64,000 nucleotides of DNA, taken from contig JACPCW010000071.1 in NCBI GenBank assembly GCA_016184365.1, forward strand, positions 18,363-82,362. Direction: 5' to 3'. The notes under the pieces were generated by a model, which was not told the DNA's origin, ran no database searches, and saw nothing but the letters and a program-made list of their open reading frames with translations. Below are positions 40,938-50,600 of this stretch, one piece after another. Within the stretch, counting starts at the first letter, position 1. Every line of letters starts with the position of its first letter. Made by a program: the position numbers and the translations under genes. Source of the DNA: Candidatus Rokuibacteriota bacterium. GTDB taxonomy: Bacteria > Methylomirabilota > Methylomirabilia > Rokubacteriales > CSP1-6.

Positions 40938-41228
40938 ATGATGTTGAGTGACGTGGTCAAGGTCGAGACGCGGGTTGGATACCGGATCTGGCTGCAGTTT
41001 CAGGACGGTGTCGAGGGCGAGGTCGACCTCGAGCCTCTGCTGACCTTTCAGGGGGTCTTCGCCCCGCTTCGTGACCTGGCATTCTTCTCTCGCGTACGAG
41101 TGAGTCCCGACCTGGGAACCATCTGCTGGCCCAACGACGCGGACTGGGATCCGCTGGTGCTCTACTCGCTCGTGACGGGACGGCCGATCGAGACCTTCCT
41201 GAACCAGCCCGGAAACCTCGACGGCTGA
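40938..41228 (+). CDS. DUF2442 family protein, copy B
   Basis: 96 residues: VETRVGYRIWLQFQDGVEGE, VDLEPLLTFQGVFAPLRDLA, VRVSPDLGTICWPNDADWDP, LVLYSLVTG. This is a second, distinct DUF2442 protein, divergent from copy A. Two ATG codons lie in tandem; the first is used here. Upstream on the plus strand, DRIAPLEWAE in this frame may be a leftover of a DUF4160 C-terminus, but that is weak. No intact DUF4160 partner is present. Confidence 0.88.
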   Translation: MMLSDVVKVETRVGYRIWLQFQDGVEGEVDLEPLLTFQGVFAPLRDLAFFSRVRVSPDLGTICWPNDADWDPLVLYSLVTGRPIETFLNQPGNLDG

Positions 41229-41255
41229 TTCTCGCTGCCTGGCGGCGAAGCAGGA

Positions 41256-41270
41256 CACCGCAGTACGGTG
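41256..41270. promoter_or_regulatory. Short inverted repeat before an RHH antitoxin stub
   Basis: CACCGCAGTACGGTG has perfect 5-base arms and a 5-base spacer, 5 bases upstream of a truncated antitoxin start. It may be the old operator of that module. Confidence 0.35.
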
Positions 41271-41275
41271 AATGT

Positions 41276-41338
41276 ATGGCGCGCATGATTTCGACGACGG
41301 TTCGGCTCGAAGAGGAAAGTGTCGGGGGTTGTGCATAA
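41276..41338 (+). pseudogene. Stub of an RHH-type antitoxin gene cut by the AbiE module
   Basis: The frame reads MARMISTTVRLEEESVGGCA and then stops. The first 14 residues match the common opening of small RHH antitoxins (M....TVRL.E.L...L). Similarity ends exactly where the perfect palindrome of the AbiE module begins (41321), which marks the insertion boundary. Confidence 0.55.
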
Positions 41339-41346
41339 CCCCCGAC
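41321..41346. promoter_or_regulatory. Perfect 10-base inverted repeat, probable AbiEi operator
   Basis: GTCGGGGGTT and AACCCCCGAC are exact inverted repeats around GTGCAT, 21 bases upstream of the abiEi start. AbiEi antitoxins are known to bind inverted repeats in their own promoter cooperatively. Just downstream TATCCT (near 41353) may be the -10. Confidence 0.8.
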
Positions 41347-41367
41347 GTTTTGTATCCTGCTCACCGT

Positions 41368-41970
41368 ATGGCGTCGTCGTCACGAGACCCGGTCCTGCGG
41401 CTGATTCGACGCATGGGCGTCGTCCGTCCAGTCGACCTCGAGCCACACGGAGTCTCCCGGGCGCAGCTCTACGACCGTGTCCGGAAAGGGCTGGTGGCGC
41501 GAGAGGCGCGTGGCATCTACGTCGCCAACCGCCATCGCTACAGCGCGGACCACACGCTGGCGCAAGTCGCCAAGCGCGTGCCCGGCGGCGTCTTCTGCCT
41601 GCTCACCGCGCTGCGCTTTCACGGCCTGACGACCCAGTCGCCGGCCGAAGTATGGATCGCGCTGCCCGAGAAATCCCGAAAACCGCGGCTCGAATATCCG
41701 CAGCTCCGCGTCGCGCGCTTTTCCGGGCCGGCCCTGACCGAAGGGGTCGAGACGCATCGTCTGGAGGGCGTCGAGATCCGCATCTACTCGGCGGCGAAGA
41801 CCGTGGCGGACTGCTTCAAGTACCGGAACAAGGTGGGCATCGACGTCGCGATCGAGGCGCTTCGCGACTTCAGCCGGAAGCACCGGGGCGGGGCGACGGA
41901 GCTGGCGCACTTCGCGCGCGTCTGCCGGGTCACTCGCGTGATGCAGCCGTACCTGGACGCGATCGCGTGA
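41368..41970 (+). CDS. AbiEi-family antitoxin (type IV TA system)
   Basis: 200 residues. N-terminal winged helix VLRLIRRMGVVRPVDLEPHG and VSRAQLYDRVRKGLVAREAR, then GIYVANRHRYSADHTLAQVA and FCLLTALRFHGLTTQSPAEV, the typical AbiEi/type IV antitoxin pattern with IPRGVFCLLSALSFH-like core. The end includes KTVADCFKYRNKVGIDVAIE and ALRDFSRKHRGGATELAHFA, also typical. It represses its operon and opposes the nucleotidyltransferase toxin. Its stop overlaps the toxin start as GTGA. Confidence 0.93.
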   Translation: MASSSRDPVLRLIRRMGVVRPVDLEPHGVSRAQLYDRVRKGLVAREARGIYVANRHRYSADHTLAQVAKRVPGGVFCLLTALRFHGLTTQSPAEVWIALPEKSRKPRLEYPQLRVARFSGPALTEGVETHRLEGVEIRIYSAAKTVADCFKYRNKVGIDVAIEALRDFSRKHRGGATELAHFARVCRVTRVMQPYLDAIA

Positions 41971-42890
41971 GGGCCAAGAAGCGCGATCTCGCCGCATCGG
42001 TGGCGGCGCGACTTCTCAATCTCGCCAAGCGAACCGGCGACGACTACCAGACCGTTCTGACCAGCTTCTGCTTCGAGCGATTTCTCTATCGCCTGGGCGT
42101 GTCGGAGATCCGGGATCGGTTCGTCCTGAAGGGCGCCATGCTGCTGCGGCTCTGGTCGGATCGCCCGTATCGAGCGACGCGCGATCTGGATCTGCTGCGC
42201 AGGGGCGACGGATCGCTCGACGCGATCCGCCGGGACATCCGTGCGATTTGCGTCACATCGGTGGCGGCAGATGGCGTCGAGCTCGGCGGCGACGCGGTCG
42301 AGGTCGAACGCATCCGTACGACGGATGAATACGCCGGTACCCGAGCGACGTTCCCGGCGCGTTGCGGAACGGCGCGCCTGACGCTGCAGGTCGACATGGG
42401 CGTCGGCGACTCGGTCTGGCCGGCGCCACGGACAACCACATATCCCGTGCTGCTGGATCTGCCCGCACCGGAAATCCTCGCGTATCCACGCGAGGCCGTC
42501 ATCGCCGAGAAGTTCGAGGCGATGGTGGTGCTCGGCGATCGCAACAGCCGGATCAAGGATTTCTTCGACGTGCACTACCTGGCAACTCATTTCGAGTTCG
42601 ACCGGGCAACGCTGGCCGAGGCGATTCGACGAACATTCGGAAGGCGGAAGACGCCGGTCCCCGTCGACGCGCCGATCAGCCTGACGCCGCAGTACTGGGA
42701 GAACCCCTCGCGTCCCGCGCAGGCCCGCGCGTTCACTCGCCGTGCCCGGCTTGCCGGCCCGACGACGTCGGATGCGGAGATCGCGCGGGTCCTTGCCGCA
42801 TTTCTGCTGCCGATCGTCGAGGACCTTCGCTCCGATGAGCGGCGGGATGGCGTCTGGCGGCCCGGGGGGCCGTGGACGGACGTGCCGTGA
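41967..42890 (+). CDS. AbiEii-family nucleotidyltransferase toxin (type IV TA system)
   Basis: 307 residues starting at GTG. RFVLKGAMLLRLWSDRPYRA then TRDLDLLRRGDGS carries the nucleotidyltransferase G-.-...L..W......R.T.DLDLL motif with the metal-binding aspartates. Further landmarks are VDMGVGDSVWPAPRTTTYPV (D.G.GD.V.P.P....YP.LL), AYPREAVIAEKFEAMVVLGD and NSRIKDFFDVHYL (the E.V.AEK...M...G..NSR.KDF.D). Related AbiEii/MenT toxins add pyrimidines to tRNA acceptor stems. All key residues are kept, so this pair is probably functional. Confidence 0.93.
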   Translation: MRAKKRDLAASVAARLLNLAKRTGDDYQTVLTSFCFERFLYRLGVSEIRDRFVLKGAMLLRLWSDRPYRATRDLDLLRRGDGSLDAIRRDIRAICVTSVAADGVELGGDAVEVERIRTTDEYAGTRATFPARCGTARLTLQVDMGVGDSVWPAPRTTTYPVLLDLPAPEILAYPREAVIAEKFEAMVVLGDRNSRIKDFFDVHYLATHFEFDRATLAEAIRRTFGRRKTPVPVDAPISLTPQYWENPSRPAQARAFTRRARLAGPTTSDAEIARVLAAFLLPIVEDLRSDERRDGVWRPGGPWTDVP

Positions 42891-42942
42891 GCGAGACGGG
42901 CGCGAACGATCGCAGCGTGGCATTGCGCCGGCTCAAGCCGTA

Positions 42943-43110
42943 GCGAGCTGGTCGCGTCGCTCGACGCCAGCTATCTCTTCATCCAGGGGCCGCCGGGCAC
43001 GGGCAAGACGTGGACGGGCGCGCGGATCGTCGTCGACCTGATGCGGCGCGGCCGGACGTGCGGCTGTTCGCGGGGACGGCGTGGCTCTTCGCGCACGAGG
43101 TGTTGGAGAT
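42943..43110 (+). pseudogene. Fragment of the nuclease-helicase P-loop region with internal deletion
   Basis: The stretch up to 43055 is almost identical to the P-loop region of the nuclease-helicase gene (38087-38199), including the codons for IQGPPGTGKTWTGARI. It then jumps to the segment equivalent to 38381-38430 (GACGTGCGGCTGTTCGCG). The junction is the 12-mer CGGCGCGGCCGG, which occurs at both 38188 and 38381 in the intact gene, so 193 bases were deleted between short direct repeats. The bases before it (GGGCGCGAACGATCG near 42899) also match the 3' part of that gene. Confidence 0.85.
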
Positions 43111-43197
43111 CGCTCATTGACTCGGTGACCTCCACTATTAACAATCAGCAGCCTCAACGGCGCCGACTGCATTGACTTCAACGTCAGGGAGAATGTG

Positions 43198-43317
43198 GTG
43201 CCCCGAATCTCAGTTGTAGTCAGTCCGGACGCTCTGCGATCGAAGTTCGCCGACGCCTGTAGGACTGCCGACGAGATTTGGATCGCCGCTACCTCGCAAA
43301 GCTCCACGACCGTGTGA
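43198..43317 (+). other. Short open frame, possible fragment of a larger defence gene
   Basis: From GTG the frame reads [20 protein letters not shown] and [16 protein letters not shown] before stopping. The DALR..F..AC..ADEIWIA pattern resembles the opening of phospholipase-D-like domain proteins. It is too short to judge, and the frame is open further upstream without a start. It lies between the helicase fragment and a truncated SNF2 gene. Confidence 0.35.
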
Positions 43318-43354
43318 GGAGTATCGGAATCCTGGCTTGAAGGTGCCGTCAGAT

Positions 43355-43966
43355 ATGAACGACATCCAGGTCCCGCGCGTCGGCATGTTCGCGACGGTTC
43401 GGAACCGCCGAGGCATCGTCTCGGCCGTCGAACCCTATGACGGGCAGGACGGCCGCCTGCACCTCGTGCATCTCGAGTATAAGGACGACCAGCTTCCCAC
43501 CGAGGAACGGCTGCTTTGGGAACTCGAGCCCCGCCCGACGCTCTTGGAGCCCACCGCCCTTCCCGACTTCAATCGCTCCGGTCCGATGCCCGCCGCCGAC
43601 TTCGACGCGCTGCTGCGCGCCGCCCGCTGGACCGCCGCATCGCCGTTCCTGCTTCCGGACGGTTTCGCGCCGCTCGACCGCCTGCCGATCTCGAGCCCGT
43701 TCCACGGCGCCGTCCAGCTCGAAGACTTTCAGCTCGTGCCGCTGCTCAAGGCGCTGCGCATGCCGCGCGTCAACCTCTTGATCGCCGACGACGTCGGACT
43801 CGGGAAGACGATCGAAGCAGGCCTAAAGCGGGCGTCGAGGCTGCTTCAGATTCGCAGTGCCGAAGCCTTCGGCTCGTTCTTGACCTCCGCGTTACGCGTG
43901 CCCAGCAGCGGCGCCGGGGCGACGCACGTCTGTGATTGCGACAGCTGCACCGATTTGCCGGCATAG
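43355..43966 (+). pseudogene. SNF2-type helicase, N-terminal part only (possibly DISARM DrmD)
   Basis: About 157 residues match the N-terminus of SNF2-family helicases of the DrmD type: [67 protein letters not shown] and [17 protein letters not shown], the Walker A motif. Similarity stops right after the P-loop (about 43823); the following 47 codons have no helicase character. Full-length relatives exceed 900 residues. DrmD is part of the DISARM antiphage system; the other DISARM genes are not here. Identification as DrmD rather than another SNF2 protein is from memory and needs a search. Confidence 0.7.
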
Positions 43967-44174
43967 TGAACCGGCCCGTCGTCCACATGCCGCAGGCGAG
44001 CAGATTCCCACCGCTAAGATCCATCCGCGTCAGGCTACGTCATCGGTGCGACCGCTTTGCCAAATTCGGCCAGGACGTGCTGCTGTGTGAGCATCATCAT
44101 CGTCCGCGCCTCGGTGAGCGCGGTCATCTCGTCGTCGCGACGCTTCGCCGGGCGACGCGCTAACATGCCCCGCG
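43967..44174. other. Gap without a recognised gene
   Basis: Between the truncated SNF2 gene and the AddB-like gene. A 42-codon minus-strand frame (ending HVLAEFGKAVAPMT) is open here, but nothing supports it. The promoter of the AddB-like gene should lie here; no clear hexamers are seen. Confidence 0.3.
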
Positions 44175-47100
44175 ATGTTTGACGTCATCCGCGCGTCGGC
44201 GGCCACCGAGCGCCTTGCTGCCGCCAGCGCCTTCGTCGAACGATTCCCGCCCGCCACCGAGCTGCTCATCATCGGCGCCACGCGCGATGCTGCCGACGAC
44301 TTCGCGCGCCGGCTCACCGCCGCCCGCGGCGCCACGTTCGGACTCCACTGCGCGAGCCTGCTCCAGCTCGCCGTCCGGTGCGCCGCCGACGAGATGGCGC
44401 GGCGCGGGATGGCGCCCGGGAGCGGGCTCGGCGCCGAAGCGCTCGCCGCCCGCGTCAGCTTCGAAGCGGCCCGCGAGCGCGCGCTGCCGTACTTCATGCC
44501 CGTCGCGCGGTTTCCCGGCTTCGCCGCCGCGCTTGCCGCCACGCTCGCCGAGCTGCGGCTCGCCCGCGTCGGGCCTGCCGCGCTCGACAAGGGCGACAGC
44601 GCCGCGCGCGACGTGGCCGAGCTGCTTCGCCGGTTCGAAGGCCAGCTCGACGACGCGCGGATCGCCGACCGCGCCGCGCTCCTGCTGCTCGCCGCGCGTG
44701 CCGTCGTGGAGAGTCCGCTGCGCCGGATGCCGATGGTGCTCCTCGACGTGCCCGTCGCCGAGCCCGCTGCCGCCGCGTTCGTCGACGCGCTGACGGCCGT
44801 GTCGCCCGCCGTCCTCGTTACTGTGCCGAGCGGCGATGACGCGACGGTGGAGACCGTCCGCGAGATGGCGGCGCGCCGTGGCGGCGGGCTCACGATCGCG
44901 GACGACACCGAGCGCGACGACTCCGATCTCGGACGCGCGCGCGGCTTCCTCTTCGCGCCGGCCGTGCCGCCGTCGCGCGCGGCGAGCGGCGAGGCGGTGC
45001 TCTTCTCCGCGCCCGGCGAGGCGCGCGAGACCGTCGACATCGCGCGACGGCTCCTCGACGAAGCGCGCACCGGCACGCGGTTCGACGACATGGCCGTGCT
45101 GCTGCGCGCGCCCGAAATGTATGGCTCGCTCCTGCAAGCCGCGCTCGAGCGCGCCGGCGTCCCCGCGTACTTCGCGCGCGGCACCGCGCGGCCCGATCCG
45201 TCCGGGCGTGCGTTCCTCGCGCTGCTCGACTGCGCGCTCGAACGGCTCTCCGCCCAGCGGTTCGCCGAATACCTCTCGCTCGGCCAGGTGCCGCCGCTCG
45301 ACGCGACCGGCGCGCCGCCAACGGATCGCGCGGTGTGGGTGGCTCCGGATGACGAGACGCTCGGCCCCGCCGCCGACACGCAAAGCGACGTGCCGGAGCC
45401 GCCGGCGGATCAGCCGGATGCCGACGATCAGCCCGTCGTCGACGGCACGCTCCGCGCGCCGTGGAAATGGGAGCAGCTCCTCGTCGAGTCCGCCGTTATC
45501 GGCGGCCAGGAGCGATGGGCCAGACGACTAAATGGGCTCGAGGCGGAGTACCGCCTGAAGCTCGCCGAAGCGCGCGCGACCGAGCCGGATGCGCCGCGCG
45601 TGGCCGCCATCGCCCGCGACCTCGCCAACCTCGAGCACCTGCGCCGCTTCGCGCTGCCCGTAGTCGAGCGGCTCGCCGCGCTGCCCGCCGACGGCACGTG
45701 GGGCGAATGGAGCGCGGCGCTCGAGACGCTCGCGCCCGTCGTGCTGCGCCGGCCCGAGCGCGTGCTCACCGTGCTCGCCGCGCTCCGCCCGCTCGACGTC
45801 ATCGGGCCCGTCGCGCTGGCCGAAGTGCGCGACGTCCTCGCCGGCGAGCTCGCCACGCTCGCCGTGCGGCCGCCCGCCGACCGCTATGGCCGCGTCTTCG
45901 TCGGCACGATCGAGCAGGCCCGCGGACGGACCTTCGACGTCGTCTTCGTCCCCGGGCTCGCGGAGCGCATCTTTCCGCAGAAGCCGCGCGAGGACGCGCT
46001 GCTGCTCGACACGCTCCGCCGCCAGCTCGCGGCGCCCCTCGCCACGCAGACTGAGCGCGCCCAGCGCGAGCGGCTGCTGCTGCGCCTCGCCGTCGGCGCG
46101 GCCCGGAGCCGGCTGTATCTGTCGTACTCGCGCATCGAGCAGACCGAGGCGCGGCCGCGCGTGCCGTCGTTCTACGCGCTCGAGATGGCGCGAGCGCTCA
46201 CCGGGCGCGTGCCCGACCCGGAAGTGATGGCGCGCGACGCCGCCGCCGCGGCCGGCGCGCCGCTCGCGTGGCCCGCGCCCGACGACCCGGCGCGCGCCAT
46301 CGACGGCGTCGAGCACGACCTCGCCACGCTGCGCGCGCTGCTGGGCGGCGGCCGGGCGCACGGCCGCGCGCGCTATCTCTTCGAGCTGAACGACTGCGTC
46401 ATGCGCTCGCTTCGCACGCAGTGGGCGCGCTGGCAGCAGCCGCGGTTCACGCCGTACGACGGCATCGTGCGCGTCGCCGACGGCACGCGCGACACGCTCG
46501 GCGCCGCGCGGCTCGCCGCCCGCCCGTATTCCGCCTCCGCGCTCCAGAAGTTCGCGGCGTGCCCATACCAGTTCTTCCTCTCCGCCATCCTCCGCATCGA
46601 GCCGCGCTCGGAGATCGAGTCGATCACCCGGCTCGACCCGATGACGCGCGGCCACCTCTTCCACCGCGTGCAGGCGGACGCGATGCGCGCGCTCGCGGCC
46701 GAGGGCCGGCTGCCGCTCACCGTGGACGCGCTCGACGCGGCGCGCGCAACGCTCGACCGCACGCTCGATGCCGTCGCCGACCGGTACCGCGAGGATCTCG
46801 CGCCGGCGATCCGCCGCGTCTGGCAGGACGAGATCGACTCGATGCGCGCGGACCTCCAGATGTGGCTCGGGCTGACGGCCGCGTCGCACGCGACGTGGGA
46901 GCCGGTCGCGTTCGAGCTGGCGTTCGGGCTCCGCGCGGACGAGGACAACGATCCGCAGAGCGTCGAGGCGGAAGTCACGCTCGACGGCGGGGCGCGCCTG
47001 CGCGGCATCGTGGACCTCGTCGAGCGGAAGCGCGGCGGGACCGACTTGCGCGTAACCGACTACAAGACCGGCGGCAACTGGACGAAGCGCGGCCTGGTCG

Positions 47101-47441
47101 TCGGCGGGGGCGAGCAGCTCCAGCCCGTGCTCTACGGCCTCGCGATGGAACAGGTGCTCGGCGCGCGCGTCGCCGAGTCGCGCCTGTTCTACTGCACGCG
47201 CACGGGACGGTTCTCGGAGGCGGTGGTGCCGCTCACGAGCGACGCGCGCAGCCGCGGCCTCGCGGTGCTCGGCGTGATCGATCGCGCGATCGCCGCCGGC
47301 TTCCTGCCGCCGGCGCCCCGCCACCGCGCGTGCGGCATCTGCGACTTCCGCGCGGTGTGCGGCCCGCACGAGGAGACGCGGGTCACGAAGAAGGACGCGG
47401 CGCGGATCGAGGAGCTGCGGGAGCTGAGGGACTGGCCGTGA
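44175..47441 (+). CDS. AddB-like helicase-nuclease subunit with 4Fe-4S PD-(D/E)xK nuclease
   Basis: 1088 residues. The N-terminal half is a superfamily 1-like fold without a classic P-loop (ELLIIGATRDAADDFARRLT), as in AddB/AdnB proteins with an inactivated motor. RVFVGTIEQARGRTFDVVFV and PGLAERIFPQK around residue 590 are the motif that precedes the helicase C-terminal part. The C-terminal nuclease has GIVDLVERKRG (D) and LRVTDYKTGGNW (D-x-K) near residues 943-965. Cysteines at FAACPYQFF (near 796) and CGICDFRAVC (near 1053) fit the 4Fe-4S staple of AddB. It is followed by the AddA-like gene. Role is double-strand-break end processing for recombination. Confidence 0.88.
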   Translation: MFDVIRASAATERLAAASAFVERFPPATELLIIGATRDAADDFARRLTAARGATFGLHCASLLQLAVRCAADEMARRGMAPGSGLGAEALAARVSFEAARERALPYFMPVARFPGFAAALAATLAELRLARVGPAALDKGDSAARDVAELLRRFEGQLDDARIADRAALLLLAARAVVESPLRRMPMVLLDVPVAEPAAAAFVDALTAVSPAVLVTVPSGDDATVETVREMAARRGGGLTIADDTERDDSDLGRARGFLFAPAVPPSRAASGEAVLFSAPGEARETVDIARRLLDEARTGTRFDDMAVLLRAPEMYGSLLQAALERAGVPAYFARGTARPDPSGRAFLALLDCALERLSAQRFAEYLSLGQVPPLDATGAPPTDRAVWVAPDDETLGPAADTQSDVPEPPADQPDADDQPVVDGTLRAPWKWEQLLVESAVIGGQERWARRLNGLEAEYRLKLAEARATEPDAPRVAAIARDLANLEHLRRFALPVVERLAALPADGTWGEWSAALETLAPVVLRRPERVLTVLAALRPLDVIGPVALAEVRDVLAGELATLAVRPPADRYGRVFVGTIEQARGRTFDVVFVPGLAERIFPQKPREDALLLDTLRRQLAAPLATQTERAQRERLLLRLAVGAARSRLYLSYSRIEQTEARPRVPSFYALEMARALTGRVPDPEVMARDAAAAAGAPLAWPAPDDPARAIDGVEHDLATLRALLGGGRAHGRARYLFELNDCVMRSLRTQWARWQQPRFTPYDGIVRVADGTRDTLGAARLAARPYSASALQKFAACPYQFFLSAILRIEPRSEIESITRLDPMTRGHLFHRVQADAMRALAAEGRLPLTVDALDAARATLDRTLDAVADRYREDLAPAIRRVWQDEIDSMRADLQMWLGLTAASHATWEPVAFELAFGLRADEDNDPQSVEAEVTLDGGARLRGIVDLVERKRGGTDLRVTDYKTGGNWTKRGLVVGGGEQLQPVLYGLAMEQVLGARVAESRLFYCTRTGRFSEAVVPLTSDARSRGLAVLGVIDRAIAAGFLPPAPRHRACGICDFRAVCGPHEETRVTKKDAARIEELRELRDWP

Positions 47442-47610
47442 CGCGAACGGGAGCGCCTTCCTCGACCCACGCCTCGCGACCGACCGGCGGACCCCAGTCT
47501 GTCTCCGGATGGCGATTCTTGGGCGTCACTCGCCGAAGCAGATCCGCAAGATTCACTCGAGGTCGCTTCTTGCCTGTCGCCATCGCGGTCGACAGTACAG
47601 GAGCACGGGC

Positions 47611-50600
47611 GTGGCCGGCAATTTGACCCCGCTCGTCGACCAGGACGACCGCAACCGCATCCGCCACTCGCTCGACGAGACGCTCGTCGTCGAGGCCGCC
47701 GCCGGTACCGGCAAGACCAGCGAGATGGTCGCGCGGCTCGTCAACGTGCTCGCCGAGGGGCGCGGCACCGTCGACAGCATCGCGGCGCTCACGTTCACGG
47801 AGAAGGCGGCCGGCGAGCTCAAGCTGCGCCTGCGCGCGGGCCTGGAAGAGGCGCGACGCGAGGCGGCCGGCGAGAAAAGGCAACGGCTAGAGGACGCGAT
47901 CGCGCGGCTCGAGGAAGCGCGCGTCAGCACGATCCACGGGTTCTGCAACGAGCTGCTCCACGAGCGGCCGGTCGAGGCGCGCGTGGACCCCCGGTTCGAG
48001 GTGCTGACCGAGCCGAAAGCCGAGGCGCTCTATGCCCGCGCGTTCGACGCCTGGCTCGGGCAGACGCTCGAAGATCCGCCGGAGGGCGTGCGCCGCGCGC
48101 TGCGCCGGCGGGCCACGGACGGCGATCCCGTCGACCGGCTGCGCCGCGCCGGGTGGCAGCTCGCGGAGTGGCGGGACTTCCGCGAGCCGTGGACGCGGCG
48201 CGAGTTCGATCGCCGCGCGGCGATCGACGCCGTCGCCGGCCGGGTGCTCGCGCTGCACGAGGCCCTGAAGACGTGCACGACCACCGCCGACACGTTTTTC
48301 GCCGACATGTGGCCGCTGCGGCGCCTCGCCGAAGACACGCGCGCGCGCGAGAACGTGGTGAAGCGCGACTACGACGGGCTCGAGAGCGCGCTGATCGATC
48401 TGTCACGCGACTGGAAGTTCACGAAGCCGCGCACCGGCGCGGTACGCAACTACAAGGGCGGGCTCGGCCGCGACGCGATCCTCGCGATGCACGGCGAGCT
48501 CGTCGCCGCGCTGAACGACTTCCGGCGCGACGCCGACGCCGATCTCGCCGCGCTCCTGCAGCAGGAGCTGCTCGCGACGGTCGACCGCTACCAGGACCTC
48601 AAGACGCGCACGGCGGCGCTCGACTTCGTGGACCTGCTGCTCCGCGCGCGCGACCTGCTGCGCGACCGGCGCGACGTCCGCGCGGAGATGCAGGCGCGTC
48701 TCACGCACGTGTTCGTCGACGAGTTCCAGGACACCGACCCGCTGCAGGCCGAGATCCTCCTGCTGCTCGCGGCGTCCGACCCGTCGATCGATCGCTGGCA
48801 GGACGTGACGCCGGCGCCCGGCAAGCTCTTCATCGTCGGCGATCCGAAGCAGTCGATCTACCGCTTCCGGCGCGCGGACGTCGGGACGTACCAGGCGGTG
48901 AAGGACCAGCTCCAGCATCGCGGCGCCGCGTGCCTGAAGCTGACGACCAGCTTCCGCGCCACGCCCTCCGTGCAGCGCTTCGTGAACGCCGCGTTCGCGC
49001 CCGTCATGCAGGAAGACCACGCCGCGCTCCAGGCGGGCTACGTGCCGCTCGCGCCGTTCCGCGACGAGCAGCCGGGTCAGCCGGCTGTCGTCGCGCTGCC
49101 GGTGCCGCGGCCGTACGGCTATCGCGGGCTGACGAAGACGGCGGTCGACGGCTCGACGCCGGACGCGGTCGCCGCGTTCGTGGCGTGGCTCGTCAACGAG
49201 AGCGGCTGGACGGTGACCGAGCGCGAGCATCCCGGCGAGCGGCGGCCGATCTCGGCGCGCCACGTCTGCCTGCTGTTCCGCCGGTTCACGCACTTCGGCG
49301 CGGACGTCACGCGGCCGTACGTCGAGGCGCTGGAGGCGCGCGGCATCCCGCACCTCCTCGTCGGCGGCCGGTCGTTCCATCTGCGCGAGGAGGTCGAGAG
49401 CCTGCGCACCGCGCTCGCCGCGATCGAGTGGCCCGACGACGAGCTCAGCGTGTACGCCACGCTCAAGGGGCCGCTGTTCGCGCTCGGCGACGAGGAGCTG
49501 GTGGATTACCGGCAGCGCTGGCGCCGCCTGCATCCGTATCGGCTGCCGCGCGAGGACGTGCCCGCGCAGCTCAAGCCGGTCGTCGACGCGCTTTCGCTGC
49601 TGCGCTCACTGCACGGGCTGCGCAACTACCGGCCGGTCGAGGAGACGATCAACCGGCTGCTCACGGCCACGCGCGCGCACGCGGCGTTCGTGCTGCGCCC
49701 GTGGGGCGAGCAGGCGCTCGCGAACGTGCTGCGCGTCGCCGAGCTCGCGCGCACGTACGAGGCGTCCGGCGGGATCTCGTTCCGCGGCTTCGTCGATCAG
49801 CTCCGCGAGGAAGCGGAGGGCGAGGCGCCGGAGGCGCCGATCGTCGAGGAATCGAGCGAAGGCGTGCGGCTGATGACGGTGCACAAGGCGAAGGGGCTCG
49901 AGTTCTCGGTGGTCGTGCTCGCCGACATCACCGCCGGCGTCTCGGGTAACCCGAACCGCTACGTCGATCCGGCACGCGGGCTGTGCGCGCTGCGGCTTGG
50001 CGGGTGGCAGCCGTGGGACGTGATCGACCACGAAGAGGAAGAACTGGCGCGCGAGCGGGCGGAAGGCGTGCGCGTCGCCTACGTCGCGGCCACGCGCGCG
50101 CGGGATCTGCTCGTCGTGCCGACGATCGGCGACGATCCGTTCGCGGCCGGGTGGGACGCGGCGACCGATGGGTGGATCGCGCCGGTGCACGCGGCGATGT
50201 ATCCGCCCGCGGAACTCCGGCGCGTCGCGCAGCCCGCGCCGGCGTGCCCGGCGTTCGGCGATGACAGCGTGCTCGAGCGCAGTGATGGCCACGCGCCCGG
50301 CCGCGACAACGTCCAGCCGGGACGGCACGTGTTCGGCGACTACGACGTCGTGTGGTGGGATCCGCGCTGCCTGAAGCTCGACGTCACGCGCGTGTACGGC
50401 CTGCGGCGCGAGGAGCTGATCGCGGATCCGGGCCGCGACGTGGTCGAAGCCGATCGCGCGCGCTACGACGCGTGGCTGGAGGCGCGGCGGCAGGCGCAGG
50501 AGGCGGGTGCCGTGCCGACGATCCGCGTGAAGCCGGTGACGGAGTGGACGCGCGAGAAGCCCGACGGCGACGCGGCGCCCGACGTCACGCTGGTCGAGAT

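Noticed and set aside
44030-45383. Long minus-strand frames opposite the AddB-like gene
   Set aside because: Serine/arginine- or alanine-rich low-complexity antisense frames without motifs.
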